The notes under the pieces are model-generated. The model saw only the letters and a list, made by a program, of their open reading frames with translations. It did no database searches and was not told where the DNA came from. Made by a program: the position numbers and the translations under genes. This document shows positions 1 through 8,069 of a DNA stretch of 64,000 nt, one piece after another (the stretch's first letter is position 1; each line of letters opens with the position of its first letter). The DNA is from Streptosporangium canum (GTDB taxonomy: Bacteria > Actinomycetota > Actinomycetes > Streptosporangiales > Streptosporangiaceae): contig NZ_FOQY01000007.1 of NCBI RefSeq assembly GCF_900113865.1, positions 1 to 64,000 of the forward strand. The letters run 5' to 3'.

Positions 1-5
1 CTAAG

Positions 6-32
6 TGGTCCCGCCCGTAAGTTCTTCGGGGG
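6..32 (+). repeat. Left terminal inverted repeat of the IS630 element
   Basis: These 27 bases, beginning TGGTCCCGCCCG, are the exact reverse complement of 1643-1669. The passenger gene's stop codon starts at the very next base (33-35). Confidence 0.95.
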
Positions 33-350
33 TCAGCGTCCAAGGTAGAGGCCGCAGGCACAGTCGAGGGCTTCTTGAGGGCTGCCGGCGATGAGGCCGG
101 TGGGCAGGATCTGGTTGTCGTATTTGCCGCTGCTGGCGAGGTAGAGCCCGAATCCCCAAATGGAAGCCGAGCCGCTGTAGCGCAACCGAAGGAGAGGCAG
201 CCGGTCGCCGTCGGTCAGTTCGCCTTCGACATAGGCAAACTGACCGTGGTAGCGGATATGCAGGCTGGACAGCTCAGGCCAGTGGTCGCGGGCGTGCTGG
301 CGCAGCCGCTGAGCAAGCGAGGTCTTGGTCGAGTCCGGGATCGCGGGCAT
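33..350 (-). CDS. IS630 passenger gene, conserved hypothetical protein
   Basis: A 105-residue protein is encoded inside the element, divergent from the transposase, and ends directly against the left inverted repeat. I chose the ATG at 350. A longer reading runs back into the transposase start, where codon quality drops. The protein looks soluble, with no membrane segment or signal peptide. It mixes charged and aromatic residues (HIRYHGQFAYVEGEL, then RYSGSASIWGFGLYLASSGK) and resembles a small alpha/beta protein. I recognise no catalytic motif. My recollection is that similar small proteins travel with actinobacterial IS630 copies. Its position suggests an accessory or control role in transposition, but that is inference. 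Confidence 0.7.
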   Translation of the reverse strand: MPAIPDSTKTSLAQRLRQHARDHWPELSSLHIRYHGQFAYVEGELTDGDRLPLLRLRYSGSASIWGFGLYLASSGKYDNQILPTGLIAGSPQEALDCACGLYLGR

Positions 351-447
351 GAGAGATATCTTGCCGTCCCCGGCGTGTCGATCACGGCGGGGCGGGCGGA
401 TCGGGCAGGGTCGCAGGGGTCCCCAAGATCTCCCCGAGAGTCCCCCA

Positions 448-1641
448 GTGCCTCTTCCCCGTGCCCGCCAGATCGTTCTGGCCGCGTCCGAGCGGCGTCG
501 GCTCAAGAAGCTGGCCTACTCCCGCACCGCCCCCTACCAGCAGGTCGTCCGTATCCGGATCGTGCTGGACGCCGCGCACGGCTACGCCAACGCGCGTATC
601 GCCCTCCGGCGGCAGGTCCATATCGACACCGTCCGGACCTGGCGGGGCCGCTATGCCGACCAGGGGATGGACGGACTGAAGGACCGGCCCCGATCGGGTC
701 GGCCACCCCGCTTCAGCCCTGCTCAGCGGGCCGAGGTCAAAGCGCTGGCCTGCCAGCTACCGGCCGAGACCGGGGTGCCGCTGTCGCGGTGGAGCAGCGG
801 CGACCTGGCGGCCGAGGTGACCGGCCGGGGCATCATCACGGCGATCTCGGCGTCGACCGTTCGCCGGATCCTGGCCGCCGCCGCGCTCAAACCCTGGCAG
901 TACCAGTCGTGGGTGTTCATCCGCGACCCAGATTTCGCGATCAAGGCCGGCCGGGTGCTGGACCTCTACCAACGGGTCTGGGACGGCCGGCCGCTCGGCG
1001 GCGACGAGTACGTGATCTCCTGCGACGAGAAGACCTCGATCCAGGCGCGCTGCCGCTGCCACCCGACCCTGCCACCGGGATCGGCCCGCATGATGCGGGT
1101 CAACCACGAGTACGACCGCGGCGGATCGTTGGCCTACCTGGCCGCCTACGACGTCCACCGCTCCCGCGTGTTCGGGCACTGCGCGCCCACGACCGGCATC
1201 CTGCCGTTCATGACCCTGGTCGAACAGGTCATGACCCAAGAGCCCTACGCCTCGGCCAGCAGGGTGTTCTGGGTGGTCGACAACGGCTCCAGCCACCGCG
1301 GCAAGGCCGCCTGCGACCGGCTGGCCGCGCGCTTCCCCAACGCCGTGATGGTGCACACCCCGGTGCACGCCTCGTGGCTGAACCAGATAGAGATCTTCTT
1401 CTCCATCGTGCAGCGCAAGGTCGTCACACCCAACGACTTCACCAGCCTTGACCAGGTCAAAGACCGGCTCACCGCCTTCGAGCGTCGTTACAACGAGACC
1501 GCCCGGCCCTTCGAATGGGAGTTCACCCCGGCCGATCTCGAGGACCTGGTGGCCCGGATCGAGCGGCACGAACAGAAAGAGTGCTCCCAGCAGCCTCCCG
1601 GCCACAGCCACCAGCCTGCCGCACTGCCAACAGCCGCGTGA
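448..1641 (+). CDS. IS630-family DDE transposase
   Basis: The 397-residue protein begins with a winged-helix-like DNA-binding part (about residues 1-110, with VRTWRGRYADQGMDGLKDRP, the usual IS630 Homeodomain/HTH_33 pattern). A DDE catalytic core follows. The first Asp is in SCDEKTSIQ, the second in VVDNGSSH, and the Glu in HASWLNQIEIFFS, with the spacing expected of this superfamily. I chose the GTG at 448 because it precedes the conserved N-terminus; the frame is open upstream to 325 without similarity. No frameshift is visible, so the element looks transposition-competent. Confidence 0.9.
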   Translation: MPLPRARQIVLAASERRRLKKLAYSRTAPYQQVVRIRIVLDAAHGYANARIALRRQVHIDTVRTWRGRYADQGMDGLKDRPRSGRPPRFSPAQRAEVKALACQLPAETGVPLSRWSSGDLAAEVTGRGIITAISASTVRRILAAAALKPWQYQSWVFIRDPDFAIKAGRVLDLYQRVWDGRPLGGDEYVISCDEKTSIQARCRCHPTLPPGSARMMRVNHEYDRGGSLAYLAAYDVHRSRVFGHCAPTTGILPFMTLVEQVMTQEPYASASRVFWVVDNGSSHRGKAACDRLAARFPNAVMVHTPVHASWLNQIEIFFSIVQRKVVTPNDFTSLDQVKDRLTAFERRYNETARPFEWEFTPADLEDLVARIERHEQKECSQQPPGHSHQPAALPTAA

Positions 1642-1642
1642 A

Positions 1643-1669
1643 CCCCCGAAGAACTTACGGGCGGGACCA
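1643..1669 (-). repeat. Right terminal inverted repeat of the IS630 element
   Basis: Exact reverse complement of 6-32. It lies one base beyond the transposase stop codon and is followed by the flank CTAAG. Confidence 0.95.
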
Positions 1670-1674
1670 CTAAG

Positions 1675-1998
1675 CAGGGGCTATCGAAGGGCGGTCCAAT
1701 CCAGGGCCCGGACCAGCTCGGAAGAAGGCGCACCATGGTCACGATGCGCAGCCACAACCGGTCGTAGGCCGGCCATACGGGCGCGGCCTCCGGCTCGGCG
1801 ATTGGTACACCGATCAGCTCGCCGTCTTCGAGGAGTTCGTCCATGTCCATCACGACCAGCCCGTCCGCCGCGCCGAGGAGGTATGGCAGCAGCGTCGTCT
1901 TGCCCGCGCCAGGCGCGCCCGCTCACCACCCACAACGCCCCCGGTCCCGTCATGTCCCGGCCGGGGCCTCCGTCCTCGGGGACCCTCAGTCCTGCCAT
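1675..1998 (-). pseudogene. P-loop NTPase / small kinase, frameshifted and cut by the IS
   Basis: Read leftward from an ATG at 1998 (or 1953), the protein begins MTGPGALWVVSG and then jumps frame. In the neighbouring frame it continues APGAGKTTLLPYLLG, a clear Walker A motif, then VVMDMDELLEDGELIG and WPAYDRLWLRIVTM. One surplus G in the run near 1915 explains the break. The gene stops making sense at the right end of the insertion sequence, so the C-terminal half is missing or lies left of the window. The family looks like small AAA/shikimate-kinase-like ATP-binding proteins of actinomycetes. The original function is not known. Confidence 0.75.
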
Positions 1999-2052
1999 GC
2001 GGTTCCCGCGGGGCCTCCGCCACCTGGCACCGGTGTCCTCGTCATGCGCCCA

Positions 2053-2104
2053 TTCTTACCGGAAAGAGGGTGCCGACCTTCTTACCGGAAAGAGGATGTC
2101 GACC
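2053..2104. repeat. Two abutting 26-bp direct repeats
   Basis: Positions 2053-2078 and 2079-2104 share 24 of 26 bases (core TTCTTACCGGAAAGAGG). They fill the gap between the 5' end of the P-loop pseudogene and the stop codon of the last permease gene. They could be a recent slippage duplication or a tandem binding site. There is no hairpin, so they do not look like a terminator. Confidence 0.85.
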
Positions 2105-2106
2105 GA

Positions 2107-2943
2107 TCATCCCTTGAGCCCCGAGCGGGAGATTCCCTCGATCACCCAGCGCTGGGCGACGAGGTAGAGCACGATCACCGGCAGGCTGGCGATCACCGCA
2201 CCGGCCATCAGGAGGTCGTAGCGGATGTTGTTGGCGCCCTGGAAGTTGCCCAGGCCCGCGGGGAGGGTCAGGGACTCGGGGCTGAGCAGGACGTAGATGG
2301 GCCAGAGGAAGTCGTTCCAGTTGGTGAGGAAGGACAGCAGGAACAGCGTCACCAGCGCGGGGCGGGCCAGGGGGAGCGCGATGGTGACGAAGATCTGCCA
2401 CCGGTTGCAGCCGTCCAGCTCGGCCGCCTCCTCCAGCTCGCCGGGCAGGGTGACGAAGAACTGCCGCAGGAAGAACACCCCGAACGCGCCGGCCGCGGCG
2501 GGGATGATCACCGCGGGCAGGCTGTCCACCCAGGAGAGCTCGTTGACGATCAGGAAGTTCGGGATCAGCAGCACCACCGGCGGCACGAACAGCGTGGCCA
2601 CCACCGTCGCGAAGATCGCGCTCCGGCCGCGGAAGCGGAGCCTGGCCAGCGCGTAGGCGGCGGGCGCCGCGGTGACCAGGACCAGGACGGCGTGGCCGGT
2701 GGCGGCGACGAGGCTGTTGAGGAACCAGGTCAGGATCGGGCTGTCCGGGCTGCCGAGGATCTCCCGGTAGGCGTCGAGGGTGGCCGGGGCGGGGACCCAC
2801 TGGGGATCGGTGGATCCGGCTCCCTCGCGGGTCTTGAACGAGGTGGACAGCATGTAGACCAGCGGGCTCAGATAGAGCGCCGCGATCACCGCGAGGACCA
2901 GGTGGAGCAGGGCCCGTCGCAGGCTGCGGATGTCGCGGGTCAA
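2107..2943 (-). CDS. Carbohydrate ABC transporter permease, MalG/AraQ type
   Basis: The 278-residue inner-membrane protein has six predicted transmembrane segments. It carries the EAA loop that docks the ATPase at about residues 172-192 (EEAAELDGCNRW, then LP), which marks the binding-protein-dependent sugar permease family CUT1. Its ATG overlaps the stop of the upstream permease by four bases (ATGA at 2940-2943), so the two are translationally coupled. It is the last gene of the GH51 operon. No ATPase gene is present, which is common in CUT1 systems that borrow a shared MsmK/MsiK ATPase. The substrate is inferred from the operon to be an arabinose-containing oligosaccharide. Confidence 0.93.
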   Translation of the reverse strand: MTRDIRSLRRALLHLVLAVIAALYLSPLVYMLSTSFKTREGAGSTDPQWVPAPATLDAYREILGSPDSPILTWFLNSLVAATGHAVLVLVTAAPAAYALARLRFRGRSAIFATVVATLFVPPVVLLIPNFLIVNELSWVDSLPAVIIPAAAGAFGVFFLRQFFVTLPGELEEAAELDGCNRWQIFVTIALPLARPALVTLFLLSFLTNWNDFLWPIYVLLSPESLTLPAGLGNFQGANNIRYDLLMAGAVIASLPVIVLYLVAQRWVIEGISRSGLKG

Positions 2944-3878
2944 CGCCTGCTCCTGTCTCGGAAGGCTCCGAAGACCAGGGCACTGGCCGTCATCAGGAAG
3001 GCGGCCAGGATGAAGCTCATGGCCGAGGCGGTTCCCATGTCGAACTGGCGCAGGCCGGTCTCGGCGATGAGGTAGATCGCGGTCTTGGTCTGGTCGGCGG
3101 GAGCGCCGCCCGTGATCAGGTAGGACTGGCCGAACATGTTGGCCGAGGCCAGGATCGTGGCGTTGACCACGAAGATCGTGACGGGCCGCAGGCCGGGCAG
3201 GGTCACCGAACGGAACCGGTGCCAGGCGGAGGCGCCGTCGACCATCGCCGCCTCGTGCAGCTCACGCGGGATGTCCTGGAGGCCGGCGAGGAAGATGACC
3301 GAGTTCAGGCCCAGCGTCCACCAGACCGTCACCCCGACGAGGGCGATCCAGGCGGGCGGCACGTCGGTGGTCCACTGCACGTCGAGGCCGAGATAGTGGT
3401 TGACCAGGCCGATGTTGCCGTCGAGCAGGAACCGCCAGACGAAGCCGACGACCGCGACGCCCAGCACATAGGGCGCGAAGTAGACGGCGCGGTAGACGTT
3501 GCGTCCTTTGAAGCGGCCGTTCATCAGCAGCGCCACCGCCAGGGGCAGCACGACCAGCAGCGGGACCGACGCGACGGTGAAGATTCCGGTGGCCTTCATC
3601 GCCGTCCAGAAGCGTGATCCGTCCACGCCGGCCGGGTCGAACAGCTCGGCGTAGTTCCGCAGTCCGACGAATGGTCGGTCCGGGAGGTTGATGTCCCACT
3701 CGTGCAGACTGGTCCAGAACCCGAATCCGATCGGCAGCACCATGAAGACGGCGAACAGCGCGAGATAGGGGGCGAGGAACGCGTACGGCGTCCAGGGCCG
3801 CATCCTGCGGGTGGTCCCGGAGGACCTGCCGGGCTCGGCCGCCACGGTCAGGTCCCCGGATTCGGTCAGCGCACTCAC
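2940..3878 (-). CDS. Carbohydrate ABC transporter permease, MalF/LacF type
   Basis: The 312-residue partner permease of the CUT1 transporter has a cytoplasmic N-terminal tail (about 30 residues), six membrane segments, and the EAA loop at about residues 209-229 (HEAAMVDGASAWHRFRSV). The start is a GTG at 3878 that overlaps the TGA of the preceding small ORF as GTGA. Four-base overlaps on both sides argue for a tight operon in which the two permeases are made in equal amounts. It should pair with the following permease to form the channel for the sugar delivered by the lipoprotein encoded at 3997-5337. Confidence 0.93.
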   Translation of the reverse strand: MSALTESGDLTVAAEPGRSSGTTRRMRPWTPYAFLAPYLALFAVFMVLPIGFGFWTSLHEWDINLPDRPFVGLRNYAELFDPAGVDGSRFWTAMKATGIFTVASVPLLVVLPLAVALLMNGRFKGRNVYRAVYFAPYVLGVAVVGFVWRFLLDGNIGLVNHYLGLDVQWTTDVPPAWIALVGVTVWWTLGLNSVIFLAGLQDIPRELHEAAMVDGASAWHRFRSVTLPGLRPVTIFVVNATILASANMFGQSYLITGGAPADQTKTAIYLIAETGLRQFDMGTASAMSFILAAFLMTASALVFGAFRDRSRR

Positions 3879-4000
3879 GGCCGCTCCACCCCGGCGATGG
3901 GCTCCTCTGCGGTGCGGACGCCGGTGGTCGCGGTGGCGGTGGGCTCCTCCGCGGTGCGGATCGCGGTGGCGGTGAGGGTCTCCGCGGTGCGGACGCTCAT
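3875..4000 (-). CDS. Small repetitive ORF linking binding-protein and permease genes
   Basis: These 42 codons start with an ATG overlapping the binding-protein stop (ATGA, 3997-4000). They end in a TGA overlapping the permease start (GTGA, 3875-3878). The 41-residue product has three imperfect repeats beginning RTAE (RTAETLTATAI, RTAEEPTATATTGV, RTAEEPIAGV). It has no hydrophobic segment. It may be a real peptide, or only a translated spacer that couples ribosomes from one gene to the next. Expanded GC-rich repeats in the DNA could also have created it by chance, so confidence is limited. Confidence 0.45.
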   Translation of the reverse strand: MSVRTAETLTATAIRTAEEPTATATTGVRTAEEPIAGVERP

Positions 4001-5337
4001 CGCCCGTACTTCCGCTTGTTGTCGGCGAGCAGCTTGTCCGCCGTCGCCACGCCCTCCTTCAGCGCCTCCGCCGGGGACGCCTGCTTCAGTACGGCCTTGG
4101 CCACCGCCAGCTCCAGCGCCTTGGACTGGACGTCGCCGACTCCCGGGAGCGCGGGCAGGAAGCGGAAGGCGTTCACATCGGAGGCCAGCTTGATCTGGGG
4201 CAGGTCGGCGACCGCGGGGTCCTCGCGGACCGAGTTGCGGGCCGGGATCATCCCAGCCTTGGCCCACTCGGTCGACAGGCGGCCCATGTGGTCGATGAAG
4301 AACTTGGCCGCCTGGACCTTGTTCGGGTCCTTGCCCGCCTGGGAGGTCATCACGAAGTTGTGCGAGGAGCCCCACACCGCGGCCGTGCCGCCGATGTTCG
4401 GGATCGGCGACAGGCTCCACTTGAGCGACCTGGCGTTGGTCTTCAGGTCGTTGATCTGCCAGATCCCGTCCCAGGTGAAGCTGTTCCTGTCGTTCTTGAA
4501 GGCGGCGTACTGGCTGTCCTGGGCCACCTGGGCGGGGCTGAAGCCCTTGTCGATCTGCTTCACCATCCAGTCCAGGGCCTGCGCGCCCTCGTCGGAGCCC
4601 CACAGCGCCCGCGCGCCGTCCTCGCTGTAGAGCTCTCCGCCGAACTGCCAGAGCAGGCTCATGAACATCAGGTGTCCCGGCCACTTGTTCGGCATCCAGA
4701 AGGGGTTGGCGATTCCGGCGTCCTTGAGCTTGCCGAGCGCTCCCTCGTAGGAGGCCTTGTCGGCGGGGGCGTCGGTCAGCCCGATCTTCTCCAGGTGGGT
4801 CTGATTCCAGTAGTCGCCCAGGCAGTGCACGTCGAGCGGGACGCTGTAGCGCTTGCCGTCGTAGATCCCGGCCTTCCACACCGCCGGGATGAAGTCCGAC
4901 TCGGTCAGCTCGAGCGCGCCCACCACGTCGTCCAGCGGTATGAGGGTCTGCCGGGCGGCGAAGGTGCCGACCCAGTCGTTGTGGATGACCGCGACGTCGG
5001 GGCCCTTGCCCGCGGTGATGGCTGTGGGCATCGCCGGGTAGAGGTCCTCCCAGCGCCGGGTGACGTTGCGGACCTCGATCCGGCCGGAGAACTCCTTGTT
5101 GAACGCCTCCAGCATGGTCCGCATGTAGGGGCCGTCGCCGCCGGTGAAACCGTTCCAGTAGTCCAGGGCCACCTTGGGGCCGGAGTAGTCGCCGCCCGAG
5201 AACGTCGGCGCGGCCGAGGCGGGGGCGGAGGAGCCGCCACCGATCTTGGTGCCGCCCCCGCAGGCGGACAGCGCGGCGGTGAGTCCCACGGCGCCGGACA
5301 GGCCGAGGAAGGACCGGCGGGACAGGGGGCTGGTCAT
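3997..5337 (-). CDS. Extracellular sugar-binding lipoprotein of the ABC transporter
   Basis: The 446-residue solute-binding protein belongs to the MalE-like family 1. The N-terminus combines a twin-arginine-like motif (SRRSFLGLSG, residues 6-15) with a lipobox (LSAC), so it is probably a Tat- or Sec-exported lipoprotein held on the outer face of the membrane. The mature part has the usual family features, such as the DYWNGFTGGDG start and the IPARNSV hinge region. The AGGAG ribosome site of this gene overlaps the TAG stop of the GH51 gene, so the genes are co-transcribed. The ligand is inferred to be arabino-oligosaccharides released from plant cell walls. Confidence 0.93.
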   Translation of the reverse strand: MTSPLSRRSFLGLSGAVGLTAALSACGGGTKIGGGSSAPASAAPTFSGGDYSGPKVALDYWNGFTGGDGPYMRTMLEAFNKEFSGRIEVRNVTRRWEDLYPAMPTAITAGKGPDVAVIHNDWVGTFAARQTLIPLDDVVGALELTESDFIPAVWKAGIYDGKRYSVPLDVHCLGDYWNQTHLEKIGLTDAPADKASYEGALGKLKDAGIANPFWMPNKWPGHLMFMSLLWQFGGELYSEDGARALWGSDEGAQALDWMVKQIDKGFSPAQVAQDSQYAAFKNDRNSFTWDGIWQINDLKTNARSLKWSLSPIPNIGGTAAVWGSSHNFVMTSQAGKDPNKVQAAKFFIDHMGRLSTEWAKAGMIPARNSVREDPAVADLPQIKLASDVNAFRFLPALPGVGDVQSKALELAVAKAVLKQASPAEALKEGVATADKLLADNKRKYGR

Positions 5338-5340
5338 TTT

Positions 5341-6855
5341 CTACTCCTGGGGGGAATTGGGAGCAAAGCGGACAATACTCCACGAAACCGGCGGGAGGGT
5401 CAGGGAAGCCTGGCGGCCCTCCTGGCTGAGGCCGGCGCCGGGCCTGGGGGTGACGCGGTCCGGGAAGTCGGCGGAGTTGGCGGCCGACAGGTCGTCGTCG
5501 GTGAGCTCGACATGCTCCACCGGCCGCAGGCCCTCGGGGAGCGTGATCTCCAGCGCGCAGGCGTCGTCGCGGTCGCGGTTGACCACGAACAGCACCAGCT
5601 CGCCGGTCGCCGCGTCGTGGGTGGCGGTCGCCCAGATCGCGGGGGCCTCGCCGTACTTGGCGGTGGGGATCGCGGCGCACTCGGGCTCCACCCGGAGCAC
5701 CTCGCCGCGGGCGTGCCTGGCGGTCAGCGCGAACGGGTGGAAGATGGTCTGCCGCCAGGCGGGGCCGCCGGGCTCCGTCCTGATCGGGGCGATCACGTTG
5801 GCCAGCTGCGCCTGGCAGGCGACGCCTACCCGGTCGGCGTTGCGCAGCAGGGTGATGAGCAGGCTGCCGACCACCACCGCGTCGGTGACGTCGTAGGAGT
5901 CCTCGATCAGCCGGGGGCGCTCGGTCCACTCCAGCGAGGACTCTCCGTCGAAACGGCTCTGGTACCAGACGTTCCACTCGTCGAAGGAGAGCCTGATCTT
6001 CTTGTCGCTGCGCAGCTTCGCGCCCACGTGGTCGGCGGTGGCGGCGATCGAACGGATCATGTGCTCCATGTCGGCGCCGCTGGCCAGGAAGGAGTCGACG
6101 TCGCCGTCGGACGGATCGTAGTAGGCGTGCAGCGAGACGTAGTCGACCATCTCGTAGGTCGCCTCCAGGACCTCCGCCTCCCATGCGCCGAACGTCGGCA
6201 TGCCGCTGTTGGAACTGCCGCAGGCCACCAGGGACAGCCCCGGGTCGAAGCGTTTGAGCGCCCGCGCCGTCTCGGCGGCGAGCCGGCCGTACTCCCCGGC
6301 GGTCTTGTGGCCCATCTGCCAGGGGCCGTCCAGCTCGTTGCCCAGGCACCACAGCCGCACGTCGTGCGGCCTGTCGGCGCCGTGCGCGCGGCGTAGGTCG
6401 GACAGGCGCGTGCCCCCGGGATAGTTGGCGTACTCCACCAGCTCCAGCGCCTCGGCCACGCCGCGGGTGCCCAGGTTGAGCGCCATCATCGGCTCCACCC
6501 CGGCCTTGGCGGCCCAGGCCATGAACTCGTTGAGCCCGAAGCTGTTGCCCTCCAGGCTCCGCCAGGCCAGTTCCAGCCGGGCCGGTCGGTCCTCCACCGG
6601 GCCGACGCCGTCCTCCCAGCGGTAGTTGGAGACGAAGTTGCCTCCGGGGTAACGGACCAGCGTCACCCCGAGCTCGCGGGTCAGCTCCAGCACGTCGGTG
6701 CGGAAGCCGTCGGCGTCGGCCAGGGGATGGCCGGGCTCGAAGACGCCGGTGTAGACGCAGCGGCCCATGTGCTCGACGAACGAGCCGAAGATCCGGGGTT
6801 CCACCGGGCCGATCCGGAAGGCGGGGTCCAAGGTGAGACGGGCGGTGGTCGCCAA
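5341..6855 (-). CDS. GH51 alpha-L-arabinofuranosidase (intracellular)
   Basis: The 504-residue enzyme should release L-arabinose from arabinan or arabinoxylan fragments. It matches family GH51 along its whole length. The acid/base Glu is about residue 174 (WCLGNELDGPW), the nucleophile Glu about 293 (SFDEWNVWY), and an N-terminal RIFGSFVEHMG motif is present. No signal peptide is seen, so the enzyme works in the cytoplasm on imported oligosaccharides. I chose the TTG at 6855 because an AGAGAGG ribosome site lies seven bases upstream and the length then fits the family. A longer upstream reading runs through the operators and is not credible. It is the first gene of the transporter operon. Confidence 0.93.
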   Translation of the reverse strand: MATTARLTLDPAFRIGPVEPRIFGSFVEHMGRCVYTGVFEPGHPLADADGFRTDVLELTRELGVTLVRYPGGNFVSNYRWEDGVGPVEDRPARLELAWRSLEGNSFGLNEFMAWAAKAGVEPMMALNLGTRGVAEALELVEYANYPGGTRLSDLRRAHGADRPHDVRLWCLGNELDGPWQMGHKTAGEYGRLAAETARALKRFDPGLSLVACGSSNSGMPTFGAWEAEVLEATYEMVDYVSLHAYYDPSDGDVDSFLASGADMEHMIRSIAATADHVGAKLRSDKKIRLSFDEWNVWYQSRFDGESSLEWTERPRLIEDSYDVTDAVVVGSLLITLLRNADRVGVACQAQLANVIAPIRTEPGGPAWRQTIFHPFALTARHARGEVLRVEPECAAIPTAKYGEAPAIWATATHDAATGELVLFVVNRDRDDACALEITLPEGLRPVEHVELTDDDLSAANSADFPDRVTPRPGAGLSQEGRQASLTLPPVSWSIVRFAPNSPQE

Positions 6856-6902
6856 GACACGACCTCTCTGTTGTCGCGGCGTTTCGTGGTAGGTGCGTTT
6901 GT

Positions 6903-6926
6903 ACAACGTTGTTTCAACGTTGTAAA
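6903..6926. promoter_or_regulatory. Two LacI-type operators, centres 11 bp apart
   Basis: The 10-bp perfect palindrome ACAACGTTGT (6903-6912) is followed by a second site, TTCAACGTTGTAAA (6913-6926, core CAACGTTG). The central CG steps are exactly 11 bp apart, so both sites face the same side of the helix. They lie between the GH51 start and the divergent LacI gene. CG-centred palindromes of this kind are typical LacI/GalR operators. The likely binder is the adjacent regulator. Confidence 0.8.
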
Positions 6927-7021
6927 CAGGTGCTGCCGGAGTCGATACCTGGGCGTTACGATCGACGACGGCAGATCTTGTACGGCCCGCATGAGCCGTA
7001 CGACCTGGGAGGCGGGACGGA

Positions 7022-8017
7022 ATGGGAGCGAGCCTGCGCGACATCGCGCGCCTGGCGGGGGTGTCGGTGAAGACCGTCTCCAACGTCGTCAACGGGTACG
7101 CCCATGTCTCGCCGGCGACCCGGGCGAAGGTGGAGCACGCGCTCTCGCAGCTCGACTACCGGCCCAACCTGTCGGCCAGGAACCTGCGCCGGGGACGTAC
7201 CGGTGTGATCGCCCTGGCCCTCCCCGAGCTCGACGCGCCCTACTTCGCGGAGCTGTCCCGGTTCGTCATCGAGGCCGCGGCCGAGCTGAGGTGGCTGGTG
7301 GTCATCGAGCAGACGGACGGGAGCCTGGAGCGGGAGCGGCAGATCCTCGACGGGGTCCGCGACCATCGGGTGGACGGGCTCATTCTCAGCCCCGTCGCGA
7401 TCGGTGTGGACGAGCTCGCGGCCCGCACCGACGACACCGCGCTCGTCCTGCTGGGCGAGCGGATCCACGACGGCCCGGCCGACCACGTGGCGATCGACAA
7501 CGTGCGGGCGGCCCGCGACGTCACCGAGCACCTGATCGGGCTCGGCCGCACCCGGATCGCCGCGCTGGGCGCCCAGGACAACTCCGCCAGCGGCACGGCC
7601 CCGCTCCGCCTGGCCGGATACCGTCAGGCTCTGGCCGCGCACGGCCTGCCCGAGACGGTGGCCAAGGTGGAGCGCTACCGCCGGCACGAGGGGGCGGCGG
7701 CGATGGCCGCGCTGCTGGGGCACCGGCCCGACGCGGTGTTCTGCTTCAACGACCTGCTGGCGCTGGGCGCGATGCGGACGATCCTGTCGGCGGGCCTGCG
7801 GGTGCCGGAGGACATCGCGCTGGCCGGGCTCGACGACATCGAGGACGGCCGCTACAGCACGCCGACCCTGACCACATTGGCTCCCGACAAGGCGGAGCTG
7901 GCCCGGATCGCGGTCGATCTGCTCAAGCGGCGGATCGACGGACTGCCCGGCCATCCTCCGCAGGAGACCCGGGCCGGCTACCGGCTCATGGCGAGGGAGA
8001 GCACCCTCGGGAGGTGA
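7022..8017 (+). CDS. LacI-family transcriptional regulator of the arabinoside operon
   Basis: The 331-residue protein has an N-terminal LacI helix-turn-helix (SLRDIARLAGVSVKTVSNVV, about residues 4-23), the hinge-helix region up to about 60, and a periplasmic-binding-like effector domain (HRPDAVFCFNDLLALGAM, then IALAGLDDIEDG). It is divergent from the GH51-transporter operon and the shared upstream region carries two tandem CG-centred operators. It should repress that operon, and perhaps itself, until an arabinose-related inducer binds. The ATG is preceded by GGGAGG. Direct target assignment is inference from position. Confidence 0.93.
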   Translation: MGASLRDIARLAGVSVKTVSNVVNGYAHVSPATRAKVEHALSQLDYRPNLSARNLRRGRTGVIALALPELDAPYFAELSRFVIEAAAELRWLVVIEQTDGSLERERQILDGVRDHRVDGLILSPVAIGVDELAARTDDTALVLLGERIHDGPADHVAIDNVRAARDVTEHLIGLGRTRIAALGAQDNSASGTAPLRLAGYRQALAAHGLPETVAKVERYRRHEGAAAMAALLGHRPDAVFCFNDLLALGAMRTILSAGLRVPEDIALAGLDDIEDGRYSTPTLTTLAPDKAELARIAVDLLKRRIDGLPGHPPQETRAGYRLMARESTLGR

Positions 8018-8058
8018 GGGCGCGGAAACTTCGACCGAGGTCAAGACGGGGGCCGGGC

Positions 8059-8064
8059 TAGAGT
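8059..8064 (+). promoter_or_regulatory. -10 element for a leaderless soxR transcript
   Basis: TAGAGT lies five bases before a GTG (8070-8072) and no ribosome site is present. This is the usual layout of leaderless actinobacterial mRNAs. An imperfect dyad with a GACC-GA-GGTC core lies upstream (about 8029-8045) and may be the SoxR site. I cannot place a convincing -35. Confidence 0.4.
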
Positions 8065-8069
8065 TGAGC

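Larger units (their letters stand above)
1..1674 (+). mobile_element. Complete IS630-family insertion sequence with a passenger gene
   Basis: The element is bounded by 27-bp inverted repeats (6-32 and 1643-1669) that match each other exactly. Both are flanked on their outer side by the same five bases, CTAAG (1-5 and 1670-1674), which contain the TA that IS630/Tc1 elements duplicate. Inside are a rightward DDE transposase and a leftward small gene whose stop codon touches the left repeat. The right end interrupts a leftward P-loop ATPase pseudogene. The window opens exactly at the left flank, so the other half of the target is not visible. Confidence 0.93.

Noticed and set aside
8029..8045. 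Imperfect dyad upstream of soxR as a certain SoxR box.
   Set aside because: Only the inner GACC/GGTC arms match and the -35 spacing does not fit. It is mentioned as a possibility only.
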